Shown here piece after piece: positions 34,106 to 41,991 of a stretch of 64,000 nucleotides of DNA. Position 1 is the first letter of the stretch, and every line of letters begins with the position of its first letter. Position numbers and translations under genes: made by a program. The stretch is from contig CAWCCT010000005.1 in assembly GCA_963794165.1 (NCBI GenBank), positions 372,001 through 436,000 of the forward strand, read 5' to 3'. Source of the DNA: PALSA-350 sp963794165. Lineage in GTDB: Bacteria > Acidobacteriota > Terriglobia > Terriglobales > Acidobacteriaceae. The notes under the pieces were generated by a model. That model saw only the letters and a program-made list of their open reading frames with translations, did not search any database and was not told the DNA's origin.

Positions 34106-35608
34106 ATGAAGGTTATCTGCAGCAAGTCATGCGGTTCGGTAGTGGTGGCGCTTCTTCTGGCCTTTACGGTGTGTACTTTTGCCCAGGACACTCCGCCGCA
34201 GAAAGAGACCAAGATCACTCCGGAGCAAACCAAAGAGCTCTTTCGCTCTATCAGTCAAATTCTTTCCTTTGCCAGTGATGACACGCAATTGCCGATACGG
34301 CACGAAGTTAAGCGCAGGCTCATCAGTCGGGAGCAGGTGGAAAAGTACATTCTGGATAAGTTTCGTGAGGATAAGGACGCCAAGCGCATGCAGCGGGAGG
34401 AGATTGTGCTCAAGAAGTTTGGTCTTCTTGACCGTGATTTCCAGCTTCAGCCCTTCCTGGTGAGCTTGCTGAAGGAACAGATTGCCGGCTACTACGACAA
34501 CAAGACCAAGACAGTGAACCTATTGGACTGGGTTAAGCCGGAAGAGCAGAAGCCGGTCATCGCCCATGAGCTGACGCATGCCTTGCAGGACCAGCACACC
34601 GATCTAGACAAGTGGGAACCGGACGAGCCCGATACGATCTCCAAAGACGTGACTGAGGACAATCAGCGTCTAGCCATTGACGAGCGGGATACCGCCCGGG
34701 ACGCCGTGCTTGAGGGGCAGGCCATGGCCGTATACCTGGACTACACGCTTAAGCCATCGGGCAAGAGTCTGCTCACTTCGCCGGACGTGATGCGAACCCC
34801 CAAAGACGACCTGGACACTTCCGGCAGCTCCCCGGTCATGGACCGGGCGCCCCTGCTGCTGCAGCAATCGCTGCTTTTTCCATACCGCGACGGGCTGGGA
34901 TTCGAGCAGCGTCTGTTGAAGGACAAAGGTCCGCAGTACGCCTTTGCCGGAGTCCTGGACCGTCCGCCGTCAACCAGCTACGAGATCATGAATCCCAACG
35001 CCTACGAGCGCAAGGCAACGGTTCCCCTGTTGCAGATGCCCGACGTGCATTCGCTGCTGGATGCGCAGTACCAACCCTATGATATTGGCGTGATGGGCGA
35101 GCTCGATGTGCGCATTCTGACCGAACTCTTTGGTGGTCCTGAGGTAGCTGCGATCCTGACCCCACAATGGAAGGGGGGTCTATATTACGCGGTGCAGAGC
35201 CGCGCGGCGACCACACCAGCGCAGCAGGCAGCCACTGCCTCGGTGGCGCTTCTTTACCTCTCGGCCTGGAGGAGTGAAGGAGCTGCGAGGGAATTTGCCA
35301 AGGTCTACGCCCGCGAGTTGAGCAAGAAATATTCCGGCGTATTGCGCGACTCCGCTGCGGAATCATCTTCTGACGAGCAGGTTTACAACGCCAGCGAAGG
35401 TCCGGTCCTGATCGTGCGCCAGGGCACGCAAGTCTTCGTGAGCGAAAGTTTCGATCTGACGACGGCGCGCAAACTGCAATTCCTCTTTTTCGGAGCCCAG
35501 CAAGACGGGGAGATGCAGCAGGCCCAAGTCACACCCGACGAGCTAACCACCCATTTAACGCGCCTGATAGCCAGTTGCGGCATGATGAAGACCTCCCTGC
35601 GCCACTGA
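34106..35608 (+). CDS. Exported putative zinc metallopeptidase (HExxH) of unknown family
   Basis: A 500-residue protein with a signal peptide (about 1-26). A zinc-binding HELTH motif is at 154-158 in VIAHELTHALQDQHTDL. A second acidic motif 45 residues later, DAVLEGQAMAVYLDY (Glu203), fits the third ligand of a gluzincin. The N-terminal half has a conserved YDNKTKTVNLLDW, a pattern commonly found before the HExxH in related uncharacterised proteins. The C-terminal part has repeated helices and no known domain. It stands alone. Frames extending back to 33719 overlap the opposite ygfZ gene and are not used. Catalytic activity is inferred only from motifs. Confidence 0.75.
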   Translation: MKVICSKSCGSVVVALLLAFTVCTFAQDTPPQKETKITPEQTKELFRSISQILSFASDDTQLPIRHEVKRRLISREQVEKYILDKFREDKDAKRMQREEIVLKKFGLLDRDFQLQPFLVSLLKEQIAGYYDNKTKTVNLLDWVKPEEQKPVIAHELTHALQDQHTDLDKWEPDEPDTISKDVTEDNQRLAIDERDTARDAVLEGQAMAVYLDYTLKPSGKSLLTSPDVMRTPKDDLDTSGSSPVMDRAPLLLQQSLLFPYRDGLGFEQRLLKDKGPQYAFAGVLDRPPSTSYEIMNPNAYERKATVPLLQMPDVHSLLDAQYQPYDIGVMGELDVRILTELFGGPEVAAILTPQWKGGLYYAVQSRAATTPAQQAATASVALLYLSAWRSEGAAREFAKVYARELSKKYSGVLRDSAAESSSDEQVYNASEGPVLIVRQGTQVFVSESFDLTTARKLQFLFFGAQQDGEMQQAQVTPDELTTHLTRLIASCGMMKTSLRH

Positions 35609-35631
35609 TTTCCTTTTCGCGACCACCGTAC

Positions 35632-35686
35632 GGGTGCCCCATGTTCGCCTCACCTGCCCCGGCGTGCCGTGGGGCGTACATGGGCC
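35632..35686. repeat. Repeat family RE, divergent copy 4
   Basis: It begins GGGTGCCCCATGTTCGCC and ends GGGGCGTACATGGG: the terminal GGGTGCCCCA...TGGG frame of RE is kept, but the enclosed stem is different and imperfect (CCATGT pairs with ACATGG). It sits directly downstream of the HExxH protein gene and might serve as a terminator. Confidence 0.55.
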
Positions 35687-35793
35687 GATAACGATTTTTT
35701 TCAAATGCTTTCGCTCCATGTGTCGAGGCCGTTGAGGCCCCGGAAGAGTCTGTGTGAAAACAAATTGCAGCCCCCTCCACTCCGCACTCCGAT

Positions 35794-35972
35794 GCTTTGT
35801 ATCAGGGCACGACTTTAGTCGGGCCGTTTAGACCCAACAAAGATTTGGGCTTTAGCCCCTGCATGAATTGTCTCCAGAAGCATTTTCTGCGGGATGCGCC
35901 ATAGCCGGGGCTGAAGCCCAATCTCTATTCAATCCTTCGCGGCCCGACTAAAGTCGTGCCCTGATACAAAGC
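35794..35972. repeat. Repeat family RB, copy 2, nested between RF-like arms
   Basis: The arms GCTTTGTATCAGGGCACGAC and GACTTTAGTCGGGCCG at the left, and their inverted copies at the right, match RB copy 1 (24473-24623) exactly over about 32 bases each. The internal GGGCTTTAGCCCCTG hairpin is kept, while the opposite one has changed to GGGGCTGAAGCCC. The external flanks differ from copy 1 and resemble halves of repeat RF, which suggests insertion of RB into an older RF palindrome. Confidence 0.85.
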
Positions 35973-36129
35973 ACCGGAGCGTGGAGTGGAGCGATTGCGC
36001 TGTTTCCCCCTGGTTCTCGCGCACAGCCGGAAGGGCTGACCCATTAATCAACCATGAACCGAGCACCATAAGCGCGGCACCCCGACAGGTATACTTGAAC
36101 TGCATTCATTCCCACCCTTCGGAGCCGGT

Positions 36130-36993
36130 TTGCAGCAAGCCGAAATTGGAATCATTGGCGGGAGCGGGCTGTATGCCATGCCCGGCCTGAGTAATCCTCA
36201 CCAGGTTGAGGTAACCACCCCTTTTGGCGATCCCTCAGATGTCTTTGTTGCCGGCGACCTGGAGGGCCGTAAGGTCGTTTTCCTGGCCCGTCACGGCCGT
36301 GGTCATCGCATCCTGCCCACCGAACTGAACTTCCGCGCCAACATCTTCGCCATGAAAAAACTCGGCGTGGAGCGGATCATCTCCGTTTCCGCCGTCGGGT
36401 CGCTCAAGCTGGAGCACAAGCCCACCGAGTTTGTGATTCCCGATCAATTCATCGACCGCACATCCCAGCGAAAATCCACTTTCTTCGGGGACGGGATCGT
36501 AGGCCATGTCTCCTTTGGCGATCCGGTCTGCGCCACGGTAGCCAAAGCGATCCAAACCGGTGCCCAGAGCGCCGGAGTAGTCACAAAACCGGGCGGCGTC
36601 TATGTCTGCATGGAAGGCCCCCAGTTCTCCACCCGCGCCGAATCGAATCTTTATCGCAGTTGGGGCGCCGATATCATCGGCATGACCAACCTGCAGGAGG
36701 CTAAGCTCGCTCGCGAGGCGGAGATCTGCTATGCGACCATGGCCATGGTCACTGATTACGATTGTTGGCACGACACCCATGACACGGTCACCATCGACCA
36801 GGTGCTCGCCGTGCTCAAGCAGAATTCAGCCAACGCCGCCACCGCCGTGCGGGCCGCGGTTGCGGCCATGCCCCGGGAGCGCTCCTGCCCCTGCGCGACC
36901 GCCTTGCAGTTTGCCATCATCACCAGTCCGGATGCGATTCCGGCCGCAACCCGCGCCAAACTCGATCTTTTGCTGAGCAAGTACAACTCCTGA
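36130..36993 (+). CDS. mtnP: S-methyl-5'-thioadenosine phosphorylase
   Basis: Cleaves methylthioadenosine, a by-product of polyamine or quorum-signal synthesis, to adenine and methylthioribose-1-phosphate. The 287-residue protein has IGIIGGSGLYAMPG (6-19), FLARHGRGHRILPTELNFRA (the phosphate-binding RHG and the PxxINxRAN-like site), CMEGPQFSTRAESN and GMTNLQEAKLAREAEICYA, all MTAP hallmarks. The start is TTG 36130, chosen because the conserved strand begins within ten residues. A PfkB kinase follows after 13 bases, which suggests a salvage unit. No mtnA or mtnK is seen. Confidence 0.95.
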   Translation: MQQAEIGIIGGSGLYAMPGLSNPHQVEVTTPFGDPSDVFVAGDLEGRKVVFLARHGRGHRILPTELNFRANIFAMKKLGVERIISVSAVGSLKLEHKPTEFVIPDQFIDRTSQRKSTFFGDGIVGHVSFGDPVCATVAKAIQTGAQSAGVVTKPGGVYVCMEGPQFSTRAESNLYRSWGADIIGMTNLQEAKLAREAEICYATMAMVTDYDCWHDTHDTVTIDQVLAVLKQNSANAATAVRAAVAAMPRERSCPCATALQFAIITSPDAIPAATRAKLDLLLSKYNS

Positions 36994-37006
36994 CAGAAAG
37001 AAACCC

Positions 37007-37939
37007 ATGTCCATTCTCGTCGTAGGCAGTGTTGCATTTGACAGCATCGAGACGCCGCAGGGGCGGCGAGACCGGTGCCTTGGCGGAGCGGCAACCTATT
37101 TCGCTCTGGCCGCAAGCTACTTTACCGATGTTCGCGTGATCGCGGTCGTCGGCGAAGACTTCACCCCGGAGCACGAAGCCGTGCTCACGCGCCGCGGTGT
37201 GGACACGCAGGGCCTGGAGCACACTGCGGGCAAGAGCTTCCACTGGACCGGCTCGTACATGAAGAACCTGAACGAGGCCCAGACCCTCAACACCGAGTTG
37301 AATGTCTTTGAGACCTTTGCACCCAAAGTGCCGCTTGCCTACCTGGATACCGATTTCCTCTTTTTGGCCAACATCGATCCGGTGCTGCAAAGCAATGTTC
37401 GCGCGCAAATGCCAAAGGTTCGCATGGTGTGCGGCGACACCATGAACTATTGGATCACCGGCCATCGTCAAAATCTGGCCAAAATGTTGACCGGGCTGGA
37501 TGCCTTGCTGATCAACGATGGAGAGGCAAAGTTGCTTGCCGAAAACAGCAACCTGGTTTTGGCCGCGCGCAAAATCTTGAGCATGGGACCCAAAGCGCTG
37601 ATCGTCAAACACGGCGAATATGGGGCCACGGCCTTTTTCGGCGACCATGCGTTCAACGGCCGAGGCAACATCTCGGTGCCTTTCCGTGCCCCCGCCCTGC
37701 CCCTGGACGAGGTGGTCGACCCCACTGGTGCCGGCGATTCGTTCGCCGGGGGCTTCTTTGGCTACCTCGCCTCGCAGCCCGAGGTCACCCTGCAAAACTT
37801 CAAACACGCCATGTTTTATGGCGGCGTTATGGGCTCCTTTGCGGTGCAGCGCTTTGGTACAGAACGGATGCAATCGCTCACGCGAGAGGAGATCGATCAG
37901 CGCTTCGCTCTCTTCCGTGAGCTGTCGCATCTTGACTGA
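37007..37939 (+). CDS. PfkB-family carbohydrate/nucleoside kinase
   Basis: A ribokinase-fold kinase of 310 residues. N-terminal MSILVVGSVAFDSIETPQG, a CLGGAATYFALAASYF substrate loop, NDGEAKLLAE, and the catalytic signature DPTGAGDSFAGGFFGY (about 238-253, base Asp in GAGD) are present. Substrate cannot be read from sequence; adjacency to mtnP favours a ribose, nucleoside or methylthioribose-type substrate (inference). The stop overlaps the start of the membrane glycosyltransferase gene. Confidence 0.92.
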   Translation: MSILVVGSVAFDSIETPQGRRDRCLGGAATYFALAASYFTDVRVIAVVGEDFTPEHEAVLTRRGVDTQGLEHTAGKSFHWTGSYMKNLNEAQTLNTELNVFETFAPKVPLAYLDTDFLFLANIDPVLQSNVRAQMPKVRMVCGDTMNYWITGHRQNLAKMLTGLDALLINDGEAKLLAENSNLVLAARKILSMGPKALIVKHGEYGATAFFGDHAFNGRGNISVPFRAPALPLDEVVDPTGAGDSFAGGFFGYLASQPEVTLQNFKHAMFYGGVMGSFAVQRFGTERMQSLTREEIDQRFALFRELSHLD

Positions 37940-39515
37940 GGCACGTACCGAGCAGGGAGCCGTCCGCCGGGAGACCATCCTGGTGGCGTGGGCAGCCCTA
38001 GCCTTGGCCCTGGTAGCACTCGCCTATTGTGTCCGTCATGGCACGCTTCTTCTTTATGGCGACGCGGTAGCTCATCTGCATATTGCCCGTCGCGTGTTCG
38101 ATTCCATCACCCCTGGCTATCGCCAGCTCGGGTCCGTCTGGTTACCACTGCCGCACATTCTGCTCATTCCATTTGTCGCCAACATGGCCTGGTGGCGAAA
38201 CGGTCTGGCCGGGGCCTGTCTCTCCATACCCAGTTATGTATTGGGGTGCGCGGGGATTTACCGCCTGGCGCGCATGTGGCTGAACATGCCTGCCGCAGTC
38301 GTGGTGGTGGCCTTCTATGGCCTCAATCCTGGGTTGCTCTATATGGCCACCACCGCCATGAACGAGCCACTTTTCCTGGCGGAGATGATCTGGGCTGTAC
38401 TTTTGATCGTTCAGTTTCAGCGAGTGCTTGAACCTAAGCTGTTGGTTTGGGCCGGGCTGGTGCTGGTCTGCGCCATCTTCACGCGCTACGACGGTTGGGT
38501 CTACGGGGCTGTTGCGTGGCTGTTCGCAACCTGGGCCATGCTTCGCCACCGCCCACCTTGGCGAGGGCCTGTGGCGGGCGCCTGGGTGTTGTTTACCGCC
38601 CTGCTGATAGCCGCTCCGTCCTTGTGGCTGGCCTACAACGCAAAGCAATTCGGGGACCCACTGGACTTTATTCGCGGTCCCTACTCCGCCCGTGCCATCG
38701 AAGCCCGGACCACGCCTCCCAATTCCTCGCCGCGGCCGGGCATTCACAACCTGCATGACTCGTCGCTTTATTTCCTCAAGGCGGCGGAGCTGGGTGCGGC
38801 TCCTGTTCCGCTGGGCAAGCTGCTGTGCTGGCTCACCGCCGCCGGAACGCTGGCTGCACTGTGGGCCTTCCGCCGGCAGCAGATCTGGCCCCTGCTGCTG
38901 CTGTGGCTGCCCCTGCCCTTCTACGCGTACTCCGTGGCTTACGGATCCGTGCCCATCTTCATTCCTGTCTGGCGGCCTTTCTCCTGGTACAACACGCGTT
39001 ATGGCATGGAGCTGCTTCCCGCCTTCGCGCTGTCGCTTGGTTGCCTGTTTCCGGTGCTGGCAGCGCGCGCGCCCAGAGTGCGTCGCTATGGAGTGCTCGC
39101 GAGTTTCTTGTTGGTGGTAGTCAACAGCCTGGTGCTATTGCGGAGCCGTCCTTTAGTTTTTCAGGAGGCGGTGGTCAACGCCCGCACCCGCGTGGCCTTT
39201 GAAACTGCATTGGCCAAAGCTCTCAGCAACCTCCCCGCCCAGGGATTGATTCTGATGCGCGTCTCCAGCGATGTAGGCGCGCTCCAGCAAGCCGGCATCC
39301 CCCTGCGCCGGACCGTGAACGAAGGCGATTACCTGACCTGGCAGCGCGCTCTGGAAGATCCGGCGCGGGCAGCCTCGACCGTGGTCGCACTCGACGGAGA
39401 TGCCGTGGCTCAAGCCTTACAGCGGCATCCCCAAGGCCTGCGGCTGATCAACGTAGTCTGTTCTACCGGCCAACCCTGCGCGCATATCTATCGCTCCCAG
39501 CTTGCGATTCGCTGA
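37932..39515 (+). CDS. Polytopic membrane glycosyltransferase-like protein (GT39/ArnT-like)
   Basis: About 527 residues with roughly ten or more hydrophobic spans. After the first span the luminal loop carries YGDAVAHLHIARRVFDS, where the Asp and following acidic/aromatic residues match the catalytic loop of lipid-linked-sugar transferases (GT39/GT83-like). A second conserved loop is NEPLFLAEMIWA. Start selection: TTG 37932 overlaps the pfkB stop; GTG 37983 is an alternative. Longer frames from 37620 run antiparallel to pfkB coding content. The donor and acceptor are unknown; transfer of a polyprenyl-linked sugar outside the inner membrane is likely. Confidence 0.8.
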   Translation: MTEARTEQGAVRRETILVAWAALALALVALAYCVRHGTLLLYGDAVAHLHIARRVFDSITPGYRQLGSVWLPLPHILLIPFVANMAWWRNGLAGACLSIPSYVLGCAGIYRLARMWLNMPAAVVVVAFYGLNPGLLYMATTAMNEPLFLAEMIWAVLLIVQFQRVLEPKLLVWAGLVLVCAIFTRYDGWVYGAVAWLFATWAMLRHRPPWRGPVAGAWVLFTALLIAAPSLWLAYNAKQFGDPLDFIRGPYSARAIEARTTPPNSSPRPGIHNLHDSSLYFLKAAELGAAPVPLGKLLCWLTAAGTLAALWAFRRQQIWPLLLLWLPLPFYAYSVAYGSVPIFIPVWRPFSWYNTRYGMELLPAFALSLGCLFPVLAARAPRVRRYGVLASFLLVVVNSLVLLRSRPLVFQEAVVNARTRVAFETALAKALSNLPAQGLILMRVSSDVGALQQAGIPLRRTVNEGDYLTWQRALEDPARAASTVVALDGDAVAQALQRHPQGLRLINVVCSTGQPCAHIYRSQLAIR

Positions 39516-39645
39516 CCTATTGAGAAGCTCCAGAGTGCCTCATCCCAATTAGGGTTTTTCCTATTTCGCTGCACCTGGCCGTGAGCCCAGCCCGGAAGAG
39601 TCTCTGCGAGAGCCGAAAGCACCGCCCTCAAAAAACCTGTTTTGA

Positions 39646-39656
39646 ACGAAGGGCAC
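39646..39656. repeat. Left end of RA copy 3, cut by the IS30 element
   Basis: ACGAAGGGCAC is the start of repeat RA (compare 5944-5954). The sequence is interrupted by the IS and resumes after 40972. Nearby 39579-39595 (CGTGAGCCCAGCCCGGAAG) resembles another RA internal module, so an additional worn fragment may lie here. Confidence 0.75.
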
Positions 39657-39706
39657 GGTGGGTTCAAGGTACAAGTGCAACATTTCGCTTTAGGGGATAG
39701 TTGCAT

Positions 39707-40858
39707 ATGGGAAAGAGTTTTCAACATCTGGATTTGGGTGATCGAGCCACGATTCAGGCGCAGTTGACGTCGGGGATGTGCCCTGGGGCAATCGCCATCG
39801 TATTGAAGCGAGCTCGGTCGACCATCACCCGCGAGATGCACCGTAATGGCTGGATGGCCAAGCCGCGGATGGGCACCATTGCGGGCGGTTACCGGTCTTC
39901 GACGGCTGATCGCCGAGCGCGGGTTTTGGCAGCGAAACCACGACGCAGGCGCATGCTTGAACCTGGCAATGGACTCTGGGGGAAGATGCTGGAGCGCCTT
40001 CAGCAAGGTTTCAGCCCGGTACAGATTGCGAGCATACTGGGACGTATGGCGAATCCGGTGCAGATCTCTCACGAAACCATCTACACCGCACTGTATGCCA
40101 TGCCACGTGGGCAACTGCGTGCCAACGTGCTGGACCTGTTGCGCCGCCATCACAAGGCGCGCAAGGTCGAAGCTAAGAACAGGCGCAGCCGATCCATTCC
40201 CGATATGACCTTGATCGATGACAGGCCGCTCGAAGTGAGCGAGCGGCTGGTCCCCGGTCATTGGGAGGGAGACCTGATCATTGGCAAGGGAAACCTATCT
40301 CAAGTGGGCACCCTGGTGGAACGAACCACTCTGTTCGTTGCTTTAGTAAAGCTGTCGGACGCAAGGGCAGACACGGTCGCTAAAGGCTTTAGCACCATCC
40401 TCAAACGCTTTAAAAGCCAAATGCGACTTTCCATGACGTACGACCAGGGCAGCGAGATGAGTCTCCACAAAACACTGACAAAAACAGCAAACATCGCCGT
40501 CTACTTCGCTCATCCCCACTCTCCCTGGGAGAGGGGGATTAGCGAAAACACCAATGGATTGCTCCGCGACTACCTGCCAAAGGGAACCGACCTCTCCCTG
40601 TACTCGCAGAAGCAGCTCGATGCCATTGCATGGCAACTGAATACCAGGGTTAGAAAAAGTCTCGCCTGGAAATCTCCTGCTGAACTCTTTCTCCCCACAG
40701 GAGCCTTTAACTTTGATAAATACTGGACGGCGATTCACACCTCCAAGAAACGCCCAGCTCGTATATACCGGGTAGCTGGAAAGTGGAAAGCAAAGCATGC
40801 TTCCCACCTTCAAACAAACCCATCCGCCAAAATCCCTACCCGTGACCGCGGCCATTGA
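39707..40858 (+). CDS. IS30-family transposase
   Basis: A DDE transposase with an N-terminal helix-turn-helix (LDLGDRATIQAQLTSGMCPG and ARSTITREMHRNG, the IS30-type DNA-binding region) and the catalytic residues, numbered from TTG 39701, as Asp191 in GHWEGDLIIG, Asp248 in TYDQGSEMS and Glu282 in RGISENTNGLLRDYLPKGTD. The reading frame is uninterrupted. ATG 39707 lies ten bases after AGGGG; TTG 39701 is an alternative start. The C-terminal 40 residues (after about 345) run beyond the usual domain towards the right end of the IS. Confidence 0.95.
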   Translation: MGKSFQHLDLGDRATIQAQLTSGMCPGAIAIVLKRARSTITREMHRNGWMAKPRMGTIAGGYRSSTADRRARVLAAKPRRRRMLEPGNGLWGKMLERLQQGFSPVQIASILGRMANPVQISHETIYTALYAMPRGQLRANVLDLLRRHHKARKVEAKNRRSRSIPDMTLIDDRPLEVSERLVPGHWEGDLIIGKGNLSQVGTLVERTTLFVALVKLSDARADTVAKGFSTILKRFKSQMRLSMTYDQGSEMSLHKTLTKTANIAVYFAHPHSPWERGISENTNGLLRDYLPKGTDLSLYSQKQLDAIAWQLNTRVRKSLAWKSPAELFLPTGAFNFDKYWTAIHTSKKRPARIYRVAGKWKAKHASHLQTNPSAKIPTRDRGH

Positions 40859-40889
40859 AAAGTGGAAAGCAAACTACGCTTCCCACTTT
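40859..40889 (+). terminator. Hairpin at the end of the IS30 transposase gene
   Basis: AAAGTGGAAAGC (40859-40870) pairs with GCTTCCCACTTT (40878-40889) with one mismatch, around a seven-base loop, right after the stop codon at 40856-40858. A related sequence, AAGTGGAAAGCAAAGCATGC, also occurs inside the gene near 40781. The hairpin could end transposase transcription; the T-run is weak. Confidence 0.5.
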
Positions 40890-40972
40890 CCAACAGCCCC
40901 TGCTGCTGGAAAACCTTTATCTTAAAAAGAAAGAAAAAGATAGATTTGTTGCATTTGGAGTCTGAATCTGCC

Positions 40973-41177
40973 CACGGCTTCAGCCGTGCCGCAAGACGCA
41001 GACACATGAGGGCTTTAGCCCCTGAAGTACGTCTCTGAGATGATCCATGCCGGATCAATTCTTATACTGCAGAAAAATCAAGGCCCGGAGGGCCGGTCGT
41101 CCAAACATAGCCCAGCCCGGAAGGGCTGGGTATCGAAGGCCGCTGATGCGAGCGCCGTAGGTGCGGCACTCCGAAGC
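40973..41177. repeat. Repeat family RA, copy 3 (right part, after IS30 insertion)
   Basis: CACGGCTTCAGCCGTGCC, the GGGCTTTAGCCCCTG hairpin, GGCCCGGAGGGCC, CCCAGCCCGGAAGGGCTGGG and GAGCGCCGTAGGTGCGGCAC follow in the same order as copy 1 (5941-6150), including the otherwise non-palindromic spacer GGATCAATTCTTATACTGC. The high identity over about 200 bases indicates recent duplication or homogenisation. Together with 39646-39656 it makes one complete RA element. The following 41178-41271 has no gene and leads into mgtC. Confidence 0.92.
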
Positions 41178-41271
41178 GACGCCCAACGCAACAAAAACGA
41201 CCAACCTCACCCAGAACAAAACTGGTTACACCAGCTCATACCCGCGCGATGTTAGCATCACGCACAAGCGA

Positions 41272-41991
41272 ATGTTCCTTAGTTCCTACGAACCCGTCCG
41301 CAGCTTCCACTTCAGTGACCTTGAGCAGATGCTCCTTGCCAGTGGCGTCGGCAAGCGGTTGCTCATGGCCTGTCTGCTGGGTGGCGCCATTGGCATCGAG
41401 CGCGAGTACCACAGAAAATCACTCGGTCTCCGCACCAATCTTCTGATCTGTTGTGGCTGCGCCATGTTCACCTTTCTCTCCGCGATCCTGGCCGGCGACA
41501 ACAACCCAGACAAGGGCCGGGTGGCCGCGAACATCGTGCAGGGCATCGGCTTTTTAGGCGCGGGTCTCATCATGCGCAACCGCTTTCGCGTCAGCGGACT
41601 CACCAATGCCGCGACCGTTTTCGTCGTTGCCAGCATCGGCATGGCCTGTGGTGCGGGACTCTATGTCCCAGCAGCCCTGGCGACGATCATCGTGCTGGTC
41701 GCGCTCACCGCCATCGGCATGCTAGAGACGCGCTTCAACATCAAGATGTTCTCCCTGGTCTATGAAGTCCGGGGCGACGACAGCGCTGCCATCGAGGGCG
41801 CCGTCCTCAAAGCTCTTGATTCCCAGGGAAAGCGCTTGTCAGAACCGGAACGGGATGTCGTCGCCCAAATTCAGCGCATCAGTTTTTCCGTCCTGGGTAC
41901 CCTGGGCCAGCACAAGCTGCTAATGGCGAGCTTGCGTGCCTCGCCCGTCATCGGCCAGTTGATCACCTTTCACGATGCGGAGGACGAGTGA
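41272..41991 (+). CDS. MgtC/SapB-family membrane protein
   Basis: A 239-residue protein. Four hydrophobic spans fill residues 25 to 145: LLMACLLGGAIGIEREYHRKS contains the conserved IGxERE motif, then LRTNLLICCGCAMFTFLSA, NIVQGIGFLGAGLIMRN (the GxGFLGAG signature) and VFVVASIGMACGAGLY. A soluble C-terminal ACT-like domain follows. MgtC proteins are linked to Mg2+-limitation and membrane-potential control. The ATG at 41272 is used; a longer GTG start at 41161 lies inside the RA repeat and is rejected. The gene overlaps dapF by four bases. Confidence 0.92.
   Translation: MFLSSYEPVRSFHFSDLEQMLLASGVGKRLLMACLLGGAIGIEREYHRKSLGLRTNLLICCGCAMFTFLSAILAGDNNPDKGRVAANIVQGIGFLGAGLIMRNRFRVSGLTNAATVFVVASIGMACGAGLYVPAALATIIVLVALTAIGMLETRFNIKMFSLVYEVRGDDSAAIEGAVLKALDSQGKRLSEPERDVVAQIQRISFSVLGTLGQHKLLMASLRASPVIGQLITFHDAEDE

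Larger units (their letters stand above)
35609..36129. other. Intergenic region with nested repeats RE-like, RF and RB
   Basis: A 521-base gap. It holds an RE-like hairpin (35632-35686), then RB copy 2 (35794-35972) flanked on each side by short arms resembling half-copies of RF (CCCTCCACTCCGC near 35771 and GGAGTGGAG near 35983), and a worn RA fragment near 36017-36085. No gene is apparent. The mtnP promoter should lie in the last 50 bases but is not resolved. Confidence 0.55.
39657..40972 (+). mobile_element. IS30-family insertion sequence (1316 bp) with 3-bp target duplication
   Basis: The left end reads GGTGGGTTCAAGGTACAAGT then GCAACATTT; the right end, read inward on the other strand, is GGCAGATTCAGACTCCAAAT then GCAACAAAT. 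The imperfect terminal inverted repeats share GG...TTCA...C.A.TGCAACA. CAC occurs immediately outside both ends (39654-39656 and 40973-40975), a 3-bp duplication normal for IS30. Removing the IS and one CAC restores GAAGGGCACGGCTTCAGCC, exactly the RA repeat sequence at 5946. One intact transposase gene is inside, so the element may still be mobile. Confidence 0.92.

Noticed and set aside
36920..37978. 352-codon minus-strand frame
   Set aside because: Antisense to the PfkB kinase, whose signature motifs are on the plus strand.
41161..41271. Longer start (GTG) for the MgtC-family gene
   Set aside because: The added 37 residues are translated from repeat RA and are not conserved MgtC sequence.
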